Source of the DNA: Hyphomicrobiales bacterium
GTDB taxonomy: Bacteria; Pseudomonadota; Alphaproteobacteria; Rhizobiales; Xanthobacteraceae
Assembly: GCA_027307405.1 (NCBI GenBank)
Contig: DAHUXA010000010.1
Coordinates: 1 to 42,049 of the forward strand
Direction: 5' to 3'
DNA length: 42,049 nucleotides
Shown in pieces: positions 17,698-25,911 of this stretch. Position 1 is the first letter of the stretch. The number at the start of each line of letters is the position of its first letter. A program made the translations under genes and the position numbers. Under the pieces are notes generated by a model. It worked only from the letters and a program-made list of their open reading frames with translations, ran no database searches and was not told the DNA's origin.

Positions 17698-18561
17698 TCA
17701 AGTTTCCCGCCGTTGGCGCACCAGGCCTTCCTGCGCCACCGAGGCGACCAGCGTCCCATCGCGTTTGAATATAAGTCCGCGCGCGTAGCCGCGCGAGCCG
17801 TGCAGGTTCGGGGAATCCTGCGCGTAAAGCAGCCAATCGTCGGCGCGGAACGGCCTATGCAGCCACAACGCATGATCAAGACTGGCGGCCAGGAATTCCT
17901 TTTCGAACAACGTGCGTCCATGCGGCGTCAACGCAGTGTCGAGCAGCATCATATCGGATGCATATGCCAATACGCATTGGTGGATGGCCGGAAGATCGGG
18001 CAACTTACCGGTGGTGCGAATCCAGATGTTGAATTGTCCGCCGGGAATTTTCTTTCCAAGATACCGCTCGAATTCGACCGGCCGCAATTCGATCGGCCGT
18101 TCGCGTTCGTAGTAGCGCCGGACCGGATCCGGCATCATCGGCATCAATTTTTCCCGCATTTCGGTTTCGCTCGGAAGGTTTTCCGGCGGCGGCACGTCCG
18201 GCATCTTGGCTTGATGGTCGAGACCCGGCTCATCGGTATGGAACGATACGAGCATTGAAAAAATCGGATGGCCGTGCTGGCGGGCGGTGACCCGCCGCGT
18301 GGTAAAGCTCTTGCCATCACGCATGCGATCGACGTCGTAAATGATCGGCACTTTGGGGTCGCCCGGCAACAGGAAGTAGGCGTGCAATGAATGCGGCGGG
18401 CGGGTTTCCACCGTACGCACCGCGGCCACCAGCGCCTGCCCGATGACCTGGCCGCCAAAAACGCGCTGCCAGCCAACCTGCGGCGAGCGGCCGCGGAACA
18501 GGTTCACTTCCAGCGGCTCGAGATCGAGAATATTGAGCAAATCCTGGACGGCGGAGGACAT
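17698..18561 (-). CDS. tesB: Acyl-CoA thioesterase II
   Basis: A 287-residue double-hotdog thioesterase that hydrolyses medium- and long-chain acyl-CoA. It is almost the same length as Escherichia coli TesB (286). Motifs include FRGRSPQVGWQRVFGGQV, HSLHAYFLLPGD, and in the second hotdog ASDMMLLDTAL and SLDHALWLHRPFRADDW. The catalytic triad Asp-Thr-Gln aligns as D203, S227 and Q277, with a conservative serine for threonine. The frame is open to 18597, but ATG 18561 gives the family start. It is divergent from the UbiH-like gene, with a gap of about 70 bases, and is followed by the metzincin-like gene. Confidence 0.95.
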   Translation of the reverse strand: MSSAVQDLLNILDLEPLEVNLFRGRSPQVGWQRVFGGQVIGQALVAAVRTVETRPPHSLHAYFLLPGDPKVPIIYDVDRMRDGKSFTTRRVTARQHGHPIFSMLVSFHTDEPGLDHQAKMPDVPPPENLPSETEMREKLMPMMPDPVRRYYERERPIELRPVEFERYLGKKIPGGQFNIWIRTTGKLPDLPAIHQCVLAYASDMMLLDTALTPHGRTLFEKEFLAASLDHALWLHRPFRADDWLLYAQDSPNLHGSRGYARGLIFKRDGTLVASVAQEGLVRQRRET

Positions 18562-18633
18562 GGAGACGGCCCGCAAAAGGTCAAACGCGGTCCTCAACCT
18601 GCTATGCTGCCGCGAGATTTACAAGGAATGCGA

Positions 18634-19866
18634 ATGGCTAAAGGCGATCTCTTGCGCACTGAAGTCGTGATCGGCGGAGCCGGCTTTGCGGGCCTGGCGC
18701 TCGCGATCGCCCTGCGTCAGGGCCTGGGCGATCCGTTCACGGTCGCGGTTATCGATCCGACGCTGGCACACGCCCAGTCGAAGGATCCGCGCGCCTCGGC
18801 GATCGCTGCCGCTGCGCGGCGGTTGTTTGAGGCGATCGAGGTATGGGATGCGGTTGCGGCCAAGGCGCAGCCGATTCTCGACATGGTCGTGACCGACTCC
18901 AAGCTGGACGATGCGGTGCGCCCGACCTTTCTGACCTTCGGCGGCGAGGTGGAAGAGGGCGAACCTTTCGCACATATGGTCGAGAACCGGCATCTGGTCG
19001 ATGTGCTGGTCGCAAAGGCGAAGGAGTTCGGGGTCGATTTGCGTGCAGGTGCGGTTACCGGTTTTGAAAAAGCCGGGAATGCCATTAAGGTCGCACTCTC
19101 CGACAAGAACGTCATCTCCACCCGTCTGCTTGTTGGCGCCGACGGTGCGCACTCATTGATCCGCGAGCAGGCAGGCATCGCGACACATGGGTGGAACTAC
19201 GATCAGTCGGCGATCGTGACCACGGTCGCGCACGAGCGCGAGCACAATGGCCGCGCCGAAGAACATTTCCTTCCAGCTGGTCCGTTTGCGATCCTGCCAC
19301 TCACCGGCAAACGCTGTTCAATCGTCTGGACCGAAAGCGCGCGCGAAGCTCAGCGTTTCGTTGCTCTGCCGGATGACGAATTCCATAGCGAACTCGAGAA
19401 ACGCTTTGGCTTGCAGCTCGGCGAACTGGAGGTGATCGGACCGAGGCGAGCATTCCCGCTCGGGCTGTTTACCGCCCGCACGTTCATCGGCGAAAGGCTG
19501 GCGCTGATTGGCGACGCCGCGCACATAATCCATCCGATTGCCGGGCAGGGACTGAACATGGGCCTGCGCGATGTCGCCGCGCTGGCAGAAGCGATTGCCG
19601 ATGCGGCGCGCCTCGGTCTCGATCCCGGTGGTCCCGATGTGCTCGAGCGCTATCAGCGCTGGCGGCGCTTCGACACCATGACCATGGGTATTGCCACCGA
19701 TGGGTTGAACCGGCTCTTCTCCAATCACTCCGATGTGCTGCGTCTGGCGCGCGACATCGGTCTTGGCTTGGTCGAGCGCATGCCCGCCCTCAAGCGCGTG
19801 TTCATCCGAGAAGCGGCCGGTTTTACCGGCGATGTGCCGAAGCTGCTGAAGGGCGAGGCGCTTTAA
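18634..19866 (+). CDS. UbiH/UbiF/COQ6-family FAD monooxygenase (ubiquinone biosynthesis hydroxylase)
   Basis: A 410-residue class A flavin monooxygenase. The FAD Rossmann motif is GGAGFAG (residues 14-20), followed by DPRASAIAAAARRLFEAIEVWD typical of the Ubi hydroxylases in two stretches. The DG motif GADGAHSLIRE is near residue 168 and the GD motif GDAAHIIHPIAGQGLNMG near residue 293. It hydroxylates the aromatic ring of ubiquinone precursors; which position (UbiH, UbiF, UbiL type) is not decidable here. ATG 18634 is six bases after AAGGA; ATG 18628 abuts it and is less likely. It is convergent with the racemase-like gene, overlapping by four bases at the stops. Confidence 0.92.
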   Translation: MAKGDLLRTEVVIGGAGFAGLALAIALRQGLGDPFTVAVIDPTLAHAQSKDPRASAIAAAARRLFEAIEVWDAVAAKAQPILDMVVTDSKLDDAVRPTFLTFGGEVEEGEPFAHMVENRHLVDVLVAKAKEFGVDLRAGAVTGFEKAGNAIKVALSDKNVISTRLLVGADGAHSLIREQAGIATHGWNYDQSAIVTTVAHEREHNGRAEEHFLPAGPFAILPLTGKRCSIVWTESAREAQRFVALPDDEFHSELEKRFGLQLGELEVIGPRRAFPLGLFTARTFIGERLALIGDAAHIIHPIAGQGLNMGLRDVAALAEAIADAARLGLDPGGPDVLERYQRWRRFDTMTMGIATDGLNRLFSNHSDVLRLARDIGLGLVERMPALKRVFIREAAGFTGDVPKLLKGEAL

Positions 19867-20552
19867 GCCAGCAGTTTTTTCGCAATTGCCCTGATGTGCA
19901 CGGCTGCGCAGTCAATCGTCGGAAAGCCGGCGTCGTGTTCGTTGAGCACCATTGAAAAATCGGTCCCGGCCAGCAGCACGGCCTCGGTGCCATCCCGCGC
20001 GACAAGGGTGCGCGCAAGCTGACGCAATCCATCGATCTGCGCCGGCGAGCTGCGGTCGAAAAGAACGTCCATATAGGTGTTGTGGATCTGCTCGATTTCT
20101 TCTGGTTTCGGTATGACGACGTCGACACCGAGGCGATCGAACATTCGGCTCTCGACTGTAAAGCGGGTACCGAGCAAGGCGATGCGCTTGAGGCCACGCG
20201 CGCGGATTTCGGCAGCAGTTTCCGACACCATATCGATCAGCGGCAACGGAGAAATCGCGGTCAATTCGTTTGCGCAGATATGCGGCGTGACCGCGACGAT
20301 GGCGGTCATCTCGGCGCCGCCGGCTGCCAGACTGGAGATGAAACTCGCCAGATAGCGCGCGAGCCCGTCGCGATCGCCATTCTCCACAAAAGCACGCACC
20401 CGATTGACGTCGGCATGTGCGATGAGCAGCCGCGCTGTTCTTCCGACTGCTTCATGGGCGGCGAGGAGTCCCCGATAATAATAAACGGTCGCGCCCGGCC
20501 CCAAGCCGCCAATCAAGCCGAGGCATCGCCCGTCTTTGCCTGTCGAATTCAT
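19863..20552 (-). CDS. Aspartate/glutamate racemase-family protein lacking both catalytic cysteines
   Basis: A 229-residue Asp/Glu racemase-fold protein, recognisable by GLIGGLGPGATVYYY at the N terminus, HADVNR, PLIDMVSETA and RIALLGTRFT. The two motifs that normally carry the catalytic cysteines are altered. The CNTxH motif reads AVTPH (residues 87-91) and the GCTE motif reads AGTD (195-198), with Gly196 in place of cysteine. Proton-shuttle racemisation by the usual two-cysteine mechanism is therefore not expected. The start ATG at 20552 overlaps the GST stop as ATGA, so translation is coupled. It may be a sensor, a lyase or hydrolase of the same fold, or an inactive relative. Confidence 0.85.
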   Translation of the reverse strand: MNSTGKDGRCLGLIGGLGPGATVYYYRGLLAAHEAVGRTARLLIAHADVNRVRAFVENGDRDGLARYLASFISSLAAGGAEMTAIVAVTPHICANELTAISPLPLIDMVSETAAEIRARGLKRIALLGTRFTVESRMFDRLGVDVVIPKPEEIEQIHNTYMDVLFDRSSPAQIDGLRQLARTLVARDGTEAVLLAGTDFSMVLNEHDAGFPTIDCAAVHIRAIAKKLLA

Positions 20553-21178
20553 GAGAGCGGGACGCTGCCGACATGATCCTTGAACGCCTGGCACGATGAG
20601 ATGGCGCCGTACCAGCGATCAAGGTTCGGCATCGGCGGCCGACCCGGCACCAACTGTACAAAGCGATAACACATGATGCCGACAGGAATGTCGCCGTACG
20701 AGAAAGCCGAGCCGGCGACATATTGAGTCTTGCCCAATTGTGCATCGAGAATCCGCATCGCGTCGGTTGTCTTTTCCTGCGATGTCTTGATCGCAGCCAT
20801 GTCGCGCTTTTCCGGCGCGGTTCTGATGAGGCCCCAGAACGCGTGGAAGATCGCCGGACCCACCACTGAAAGCTGCCAATCCATCCACTGGCTGGCGAGG
20901 GCGCGCTGCTTGGGATCTTTGGGCTCAAGCACACCGCTCTTGTCGTGCTTGCCGGCAAGGTAGCGCACGACGGAATTTGATTCCCACAATAAGAAGCCGT
21001 CTTCTTCTTCGAGCGTCGGTACCAGGCCGTTCGGATTCATGGCGAGATAGGCCGGCTCCTTGTTCTTGCCGAACGGACCACCGACGTCGATGCGCTCATG
21101 TTCAAGCTTGAGCTCGCCCACCGCCCACATCGCCTTTTGTACGTTGGACGATGTCTTGCGGCCCCAGATTTTGATCAT
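20549..21178 (-). CDS. Glutathione S-transferase family protein
   Basis: A 209-residue cytosolic GST with a thioredoxin-like N-terminal domain (about residues 1-80) and an all-helical C-terminal domain. The N-terminal KTSSNVQK carries the candidate catalytic serine (S10 or S11), as in theta/beta-like classes. NPNGLVPTLEEEDGFLLWES contains the cis-proline and the glutathione-binding ES pair. ATG 21178 has GGAG about 11 bases upstream. It is first of a two-gene unit with the racemase-like gene (ATGA overlap). The substrate is unknown. Confidence 0.94.
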   Translation of the reverse strand: MIKIWGRKTSSNVQKAMWAVGELKLEHERIDVGGPFGKNKEPAYLAMNPNGLVPTLEEEDGFLLWESNSVVRYLAGKHDKSGVLEPKDPKQRALASQWMDWQLSVVGPAIFHAFWGLIRTAPEKRDMAAIKTSQEKTTDAMRILDAQLGKTQYVAGSAFSYGDIPVGIMCYRFVQLVPGRPPMPNLDRWYGAISSCQAFKDHVGSVPLS

Positions 21179-21220
21179 TGTGTTCTGTCTCCGTCATTTT
21201 TGGCTTTTTTGTCGTCGCGC

Positions 21221-21292
21221 GGCATGCCCCGGCCCTGTGCCGGGCATCCACGTCTTGTGAAAGAAAGACGTGGTGACACGCCCGGCCACGAC
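21221..21292. repeat. Interspersed palindromic repeat element, copy B
   Basis: It shares 27 identical bases with copy A (12636-12662), starting CGGCCCTGTGCCGGG. It again has two hairpins, GCCCCGGC/GCCGGGC and CCACGTCTT/AAGACGTGG, the latter perfect here. It lies between the GST and Trm112-like genes and has no coding capacity. Confidence 0.75.
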
Positions 21293-21325
21293 AGAATGAG
21301 AAAAGACGAATAGCGGGCGATGCGA

Positions 21326-21529
21326 TTACTCCAACCGGCGCGCTTCTTCCGGCAGCATGATCGGTATGCCGTCACGGATCGGATAGGCGAGCTTGGCCTT
21401 GCGGGAAATCAGTTCCTGCTTGGCGGCGTCGTATTCGAGCGGTCCCTTGGTGACGGGGCAGACGAGGATTTCCAGCAGTTTGGGATCAACACTGCCGGGC
21501 GGCCGTTCGGTAGTCGGGACAGTGGCCAT
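21326..21529 (-). CDS. Trm112-like (UPF0434) small protein
   Basis: A 67-residue protein of the Trm112/YcaR type, with [21 protein letters not shown] and the terminal [17 protein letters not shown] in family order. In eukaryotes Trm112 activates methyltransferases; bacterial members are small zinc-ribbon-like proteins of unclear role. Only one cysteine (in LVCPVTKG) remains here, so zinc binding is unlikely. A GTG at 21556 would add nine residues, but ATG 21529 has CTGAGGA upstream. It follows the Lon-N-domain gene by 39 bases on the same strand. Confidence 0.9.
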   Translation of the reverse strand: MATVPTTERPPGSVDPKLLEILVCPVTKGPLEYDAAKQELISRKAKLAYPIRDGIPIMLPEEARRLE

Positions 21530-21568
21530 GGGCAAAATCCTCAGATAATTCGCCACCTTATACCATAG

Positions 21569-22243
21569 TCACTGCAGCTGCGGCTCGCCTTCGGTATTTT
21601 TCTTGGCGAGATCGATTTCGGTGATGGCGATCAGGATTTCCGCACGTGTCTTTAGATCCGGCGCCTCCAGCAGGGCCTGTTTTTCCGCCGTTCCATAGGG
21701 CGACATCATCGATAGCGCGTTGACCAAAGCCTCGTTGGGGGCCTTTTCGATGCCCTCCCAGTCAGCCTTCAAATCGTTGGCATTGAGAAAATCGGTGAGC
21801 GCGGCGAGCAGCGCCGCTCGATCGACCGCATTCTCGCCCTTGCGCGCGATGAAATCGTCAGCGAATGGCGCGTAAGTGACGCGGCATTGCCGGTAGGGGG
21901 TAGCGACTTTCAGCTCCTCTTCGACGCGGAAGCGCGCAACGCCCGTGAGCTCGATCAGATAGCGGCCATCGCCGCTCTCGGCGAGCTGGGTGATGCGCCC
22001 GACGCAACCGATCTTGTAGAGCGCCGGCTTGTCGGTTGCCCCGCCATGAGCGGCGTCGGGTTGAATCATGCCGATCAGACGATGGCCATCGCGCAGCGCG
22101 TCATCAACCATCGCGATGTAGCGCGGCTCGAACATATTGAGCGGCATCTGCCCGCGCGGCAAAAGCAGTGCGCCCGGCAGGGGAAAAACCGGGATGACCC
22201 CCGGCAATTCAATCGGCCCACGATATTGAGCATTCATCGGCAT
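21569..22243 (-). CDS. LON peptidase substrate-binding (N-terminal) domain protein
   Basis: A 224-residue stand-alone Lon N-domain protein without ATPase or protease parts. Recognisable stretches are IPVFPLPGALLLPRGQMPLN, FEPRYIAMVDDAL, GMIQPD, GCVGRITQLAESGDGRYLI and LTGVARFRV, in family order. Such proteins are presumed to bind unfolded or exposed peptide segments; the role is unknown. It sits between a CnoX-like thioredoxin (45 bases upstream) and a Trm112-like gene (39 bases downstream), all leftward, suggesting a proteostasis-related operon (inference). Confidence 0.94.
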   Translation of the reverse strand: MPMNAQYRGPIELPGVIPVFPLPGALLLPRGQMPLNMFEPRYIAMVDDALRDGHRLIGMIQPDAAHGGATDKPALYKIGCVGRITQLAESGDGRYLIELTGVARFRVEEELKVATPYRQCRVTYAPFADDFIARKGENAVDRAALLAALTDFLNANDLKADWEGIEKAPNEALVNALSMMSPYGTAEKQALLEAPDLKTRAEILIAITEIDLAKKNTEGEPQLQ

Positions 22244-22288
22244 CTTCGCTTCACTCTGCCACTCGGCGCCGTTGCCGGAGCGAAACGT

Positions 22289-23188
22289 TTACGAAAACAA
22301 AATCGACGACAGGCGCTTGCGCCCTTCCACGGTTGCGGGATCAGTTGGGCCCCACGCTTCGAAGAATTGCACAAGCTGTTTGCGCGCGCCATCGTCGTTC
22401 CATTTGCGGTCGCGCCTGACGATTTCGATCAGGTGCTTGACCGCGTCCTCACGCTTGCCTTTGGCGTTGAGCGCGACGGCAAGATCGAAGCGTGCCTGAT
22501 GGTTGAGCGGATCGGCAAGCATTTTTTCTTCGAGCTCCGCCAACGGTCCGAGCGATTTGGCCTGCTCGGCGATCTCAAGCGCCGCGCGTGCGGCAGCGAC
22601 CGCCGCCTCGTTTCGCTTGGCCTCAGGGACGAGCGCGAGCGTCTGCTTGGCTTGTTCGAGCGCGCCGGTTTCGACATAGCATCGCGCGAGACCAGCGAGC
22701 GCCGGCACGTTGGTGCCATCCTCGGCAAGAACGTGCGCATAAATTTCGGCCGCGCCGGCGGCATTGCCCTCAGCCAGCGCAGCGTCAGCCGCTTTCAACA
22801 AATCCTTTTCTTCGCTGCCGACCGCGCCTTTGGTGATCCGTTCCAGAAACGCGACCACCTGGCTCTCGGGCAACGCGCCCATGAATCCGTCGACCGGCTG
22901 GCCATTAGAAAACGCGATGACAGCGGGAATCGACTGGATACCCATCTGGCCTGGAATCGCCGGGTGTTCGTCGATGTTCATTTTGGCGAGTTTGACCTTG
23001 CCTTTGGCAGCCTTCACGGTTTTTTCCAGGACTGGCGTGAGCTGCTTGCAGGGGCCGCACCAGGGCGCCCAGAAATCGACCAACACCGGCTGGTGTTTGG
23101 ATTCCTCGATCACGTCTTTCATGAAGCCTTGCGTGGTCGTGTCTTTGACCACCTCGGCTGTCATCGTTGCCCCGCCGTTTTGCAGCAT
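22289..23188 (-). CDS. cnoX: Thioredoxin-TPR co-chaperone (CnoX/YbbN-like)
   Basis: A 299-residue protein with a thioredoxin domain (about residues 10-120) followed by tetratricopeptide-like helices (about 130-299). Unlike Escherichia coli CnoX, which has SxxC, the active site is WCGPC (C44, C47), so disulfide exchange is possible. CnoX proteins hold oxidised or unfolding clients and hand them to GroEL or DnaK. The frame is open to 23341; I use ATG 23188 with GAGGAA just upstream, and ATG 23164 is an alternative. It is 88 bases downstream of the ProXp-ala-like gene and 45 bases before the Lon-N-domain gene. Confidence 0.92.
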   Translation of the reverse strand: MLQNGGATMTAEVVKDTTTQGFMKDVIEESKHQPVLVDFWAPWCGPCKQLTPVLEKTVKAAKGKVKLAKMNIDEHPAIPGQMGIQSIPAVIAFSNGQPVDGFMGALPESQVVAFLERITKGAVGSEEKDLLKAADAALAEGNAAGAAEIYAHVLAEDGTNVPALAGLARCYVETGALEQAKQTLALVPEAKRNEAAVAAARAALEIAEQAKSLGPLAELEEKMLADPLNHQARFDLAVALNAKGKREDAVKHLIEIVRRDRKWNDDGARKQLVQFFEAWGPTDPATVEGRKRLSSILFS

Positions 23189-23276
23189 AGTTCCTCGCCT
23201 CACATGGCCGTCTAAGGCCTGAACATCAGAGCTTCCTGCCGGACTAGATGGGTTATCCGGTAGGGTAACGCAATCA

Positions 23277-23792
23277 TCAAGGCAGGGTCGAGGCGCGTCC
23301 GGAAACGCGCTCGATCCGGGGGATATGACCGGTCGATTCAAGGAATTTCACCAGATCGTCGCGTTTTATCGACGTGGTCATGGTGTTGACCAACGGATGA
23401 AAATTGAGTGTCTCGTGCTCCATCATAGATGTGTCTAAAACGACGGTGACCCGGCCTCCCGCGTCGTTAATGGCGCCGAACGGCGTCACGGCGCCCGGTT
23501 CGACGCCCAATACCTCGCGTAGAAGATCGGCCGAACCAAACGAAAATCGCCCGCTGGCACCGAGCCGCCGATGTAAACCCTTCAGGTCGATGTCTGCATC
23601 TTCCAGCGCGACCACCAGATAAATGTCATATTTTTTGTCGCGCAAAAACAGGTTCTTAGTGTGGCCGCCTGGAATCTGCCCGCGCAGGTTTCGTGATTGT
23701 TCGACGGTAAACAGCGGCGGATGCTTGACCGTCGAATGGAGGATGCCCAAGGCATCCAGCGCGGCGAAGAGTTGTTCGGGAGTTTTTGGCAT
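23277..23792 (-). CDS. Prolyl-tRNA editing deacylase (ProXp-ala/YbaK family)
   Basis: A 171-residue stand-alone trans-editing domain related to the ProRS INS domain. It hydrolyses mischarged Ala-tRNA-Pro or related errors. The catalytic-site block is GGHTKNLFLRDKK with K46. Other marks are HPPLFTVEQS near residue 24, GRFSFGSADLL, and GVEPGAVTPFGAIND near residue 98. It heads the leftward row that includes the thioredoxin, Lon-N and Trm112-like genes. It is divergent from the DUF3551 pair with only 58 bases between, so both promoters lie in that short gap. Confidence 0.93.
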   Translation of the reverse strand: MPKTPEQLFAALDALGILHSTVKHPPLFTVEQSRNLRGQIPGGHTKNLFLRDKKYDIYLVVALEDADIDLKGLHRRLGASGRFSFGSADLLREVLGVEPGAVTPFGAINDAGGRVTVVLDTSMMEHETLNFHPLVNTMTTSIKRDDLVKFLESTGHIPRIERVSGRASTLP

Positions 23793-23850
23793 CCGGGCAA
23801 TAATCCAGCGAGTGGCGTGTTAGTACTACCAGAGAACAAAGAGGTAAAAG

Positions 23851-24117
23851 ATGATGCGCATTTTGGTGATTGCGGGGGTTCTCATTGCCGCAGTGTCGCT
23901 TGATACGCGGCCGTCGAGTGCCCAAGAGGGTCCCTGGTGCGCGATTATTTCGCTTGGCCCGGGTTCGGTCTACGAAGACTGCCAATATTACTCGTTGGAG
24001 GCATGCCGGCCGACCATATTGGCGGGCAATCGCGGTTTTTGTAACCCGAATCCGCGGTGGGTAGGGCCTGCGCCCAAATCTAAAGTGCGCCACAAGCAGC
24101 GGGTTCAACACAACTAA
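23851..24117 (+). CDS. Small secreted DUF3551-type protein 1
   Basis: An 88-residue exported protein with a signal peptide (MMRILVIAGVLIAAVSLDT, cleaved near SSAQ) and a short mature domain with four cysteines. The pattern is EGPWCA, YEDCQYYSLEACR and RGFCNPNPRW, followed by a basic tail. Two disulfides are plausible. The pattern is typical of DUF3551, common and multi-copy in Bradyrhizobium-like bacteria, with no known function. ATG 23851 has GAGGT eight bases upstream. A paralogue follows after 57 bases. Confidence 0.85.
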   Translation: MMRILVIAGVLIAAVSLDTRPSSAQEGPWCAIISLGPGSVYEDCQYYSLEACRPTILAGNRGFCNPNPRWVGPAPKSKVRHKQRVQHN

Positions 24118-24174
24118 GCGCTGCCGTTGGTAGCGGCACTCTTTCGTCATCGTTGCAAGAAAAGAGGTTTCACC

Positions 24175-24432
24175 ATGGCGCGTATTGTCCTCGTCATCGG
24201 AGTTCTTGCGGCCGTCCAGCTAACCACTCAGGGTCCGGTTCGGGCTAACGAAGGGCCTTGGTGTGCGCTCCGCAATTTTGGCAGCGATCTTTCCGAAGAC
24301 TGCCAGTATCGCTCACTTGAAGAATGCCGTGTGACTGTCATTTCCGGGTTCCGCGGCTTCTGCAATCCGAACCCGCGGTGGCAAGGCGAAGTGGTCAAAT
24401 CCCGGCCGCACCGCAAAAGTCAGCCTCAATAG
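24175..24432 (+). CDS. Small secreted DUF3551-type protein 2
   Basis: An 85-residue paralogue of the preceding protein: signal peptide MARIVLVIGVLAAVQLTTQG, then EGPWCA, SEDCQYRSLEECR and RGFCNPNPRW with the same four cysteines and a basic tail. The frame is open from 24127, but ATG 24175 has AGAGG upstream and starts the signal peptide. The two genes form a tandem duplication and are likely co-transcribed. The mature cores are much more alike than the signal peptides, pointing to selection on the core. Confidence 0.86.
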   Translation: MARIVLVIGVLAAVQLTTQGPVRANEGPWCALRNFGSDLSEDCQYRSLEECRVTVISGFRGFCNPNPRWQGEVVKSRPHRKSQPQ

Positions 24433-24529
24433 CGCCATTCGCGGCCAAGGTTGCTTTTAGGCTCTCCTTTTGGCTATAGGAACGGCCTTGGCGGCCGATG
24501 GCGCTGTTTCGGCCAGATACCTAACGGAT

Positions 24530-24604
<75 letters not shown>

Positions 24605-24659
24605 GTTTTCACTACGAAGTTGTTTAGGTGCACGCCGGAACATATTCGGCTGGTGCCAT

Positions 24660-25649
24660 TCATTCGATCACTTCGTTGGCGCTGGTGAGGAGCGGTGACG
24701 GCACGGTGAGGCCCAGCGCCTTTGCGGCCTTGAGATTGATCGCCAGCTCGAATTTAGTCGGCAGTTGCACGGGAAGCTCGGCCGGTTTCGCGCCGCGCAA
24801 GATGCGGTCGACATAGGAGGCGGCGCGCCCGAACATATCGGTAAGATCGATTCCGTATGAGATCAGGCCGCCTTCCCTCGGCACGATGCTGATAAAGTAC
24901 ATCAATGGCACCTTGTGCCGCATCGCCAGCTCGACAATCGCCTTGCGATGGACGGTCATGAAACTGTCCGTCATGGCGATGAGACCGCTACCCGGCTCGC
25001 GCCCAAGCCCTGCGATGACCGCCTCGATATCGGCTTCGCGGTGGACGGGAGAGGCGAATGGCGTCACGCCGAACTTTGTGCCGGCAGTTTCCATGGATCG
25101 CAAATAAATTTCCGCGTATGGGGCTGTCTGCGGATTGAACATCACGGCGACCCGCGTCACTTGCGGTGCGATCTCCTTAAGCAGATCCAGCCACTTGCCG
25201 CCTATCGTCGGCTCGAGATTGATGAAGCCGGTCACGTTGCCGCCGGGGCGCGGCAGGCTCGCAACAAAGCCTGCATTGACCGGATCGGATACAGCCGTGA
25301 ACACGATCGGAACTGTCTTTGTCTCCCGCTGTAATGCGGTGGTTACCGGCGTGGTGTTGGACAGGATCACCTCGGGGTGCAGTGCCAACAGCTCTCTTGC
25401 AAATGCAGACGCGCGATCGATGTCGCCCGAGGCCCAACGAAGGTCGATCCGCAGGTTGCGGCTCTCATCCCAGCCCAGTGCGAGAAGCCCTTGCTTGAAT
25501 GCCGCGAGGCGGATTTGCGCTTCAGGGTCGCTTTCAGCGTAGCCCATCAGCACGCCGATCCGCCGCCGCTCGGCTTGCTGCGCGCGCGCCACCAATGGCC
25601 ACGCTGCCGTCGCGCCGCCGAGAAGGGTGATGAACTCGCGCCGTTTCAT
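24660..25649 (-). CDS. Orphan ABC transporter substrate-binding protein (ABC_sub_bind type)
   Basis: A 329-residue periplasmic binding protein. The N terminus MKRREFITLLGGATAAWPLVARA is typical of this family, with a twin-arginine-like RREF and cleavage after ARA. The two-lobed domain begins RIGVLMGYAESDPEAQ and includes VTGFINLEPTIGGKWLDLLKE and PREGGLISYGIDLTD. Such genes occur in many solitary copies in Bradyrhizobium-like genomes. No permease or ATPase lies nearby, so it must share a distant transporter or have a non-transport role. ATG 25649 has TGAGGG upstream. The ligand is unknown. Confidence 0.92.
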   Translation of the reverse strand: MKRREFITLLGGATAAWPLVARAQQAERRRIGVLMGYAESDPEAQIRLAAFKQGLLALGWDESRNLRIDLRWASGDIDRASAFARELLALHPEVILSNTTPVTTALQRETKTVPIVFTAVSDPVNAGFVASLPRPGGNVTGFINLEPTIGGKWLDLLKEIAPQVTRVAVMFNPQTAPYAEIYLRSMETAGTKFGVTPFASPVHREADIEAVIAGLGREPGSGLIAMTDSFMTVHRKAIVELAMRHKVPLMYFISIVPREGGLISYGIDLTDMFGRAASYVDRILRGAKPAELPVQLPTKFELAINLKAAKALGLTVPSPLLTSANEVIE

Positions 25650-25840
25650 GTGCCCTCAGAGAACACACCTCGTGCAAGGCTTGAAAGCCTAGCACTTTGC
25701 CGCCCGGCGGCGAGTGAGAAATGGCATCACATCGCATCGAGAATTTCGCGGAAGGTTGCGGATGTTTTTGCCCTGTCAGTTTGTCCGAAAGTGAAGATGC
25801 TGTTGTTTCGCGGATATTCCATGATCCTCGGGTCGGAAAT

Positions 25841-25870
25841 TTTATAGCTGCTCAAGTTGCCTGACTTGAG
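25841..25870 (-). terminator. Terminator candidate after the M15/extensin-like gene
   Basis: CTCAAGT (25851-25857) and ACTTGAG (25864-25870) form a perfect 7-base stem with a 6-base loop, 42 bases beyond the stop at 25912. On the minus strand GCAGCTATAAAATTTCC follows, which is only moderately U-rich. The remaining gap to the binding-protein gene (25650-25840) shows nothing else convincing. Confidence 0.4.
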
Positions 25871-25911
25871 AGCGGCTCTGGTCGGAGTCGGAATAATCTG
25901 CTGGCGCTGTT

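Noticed and set aside
21887-23215. A 442-codon open frame on the plus strand opposite the Lon-N and CnoX-like genes
   Set aside because: It spans two real genes and their gap on the other strand and has no domain or ribosome site.
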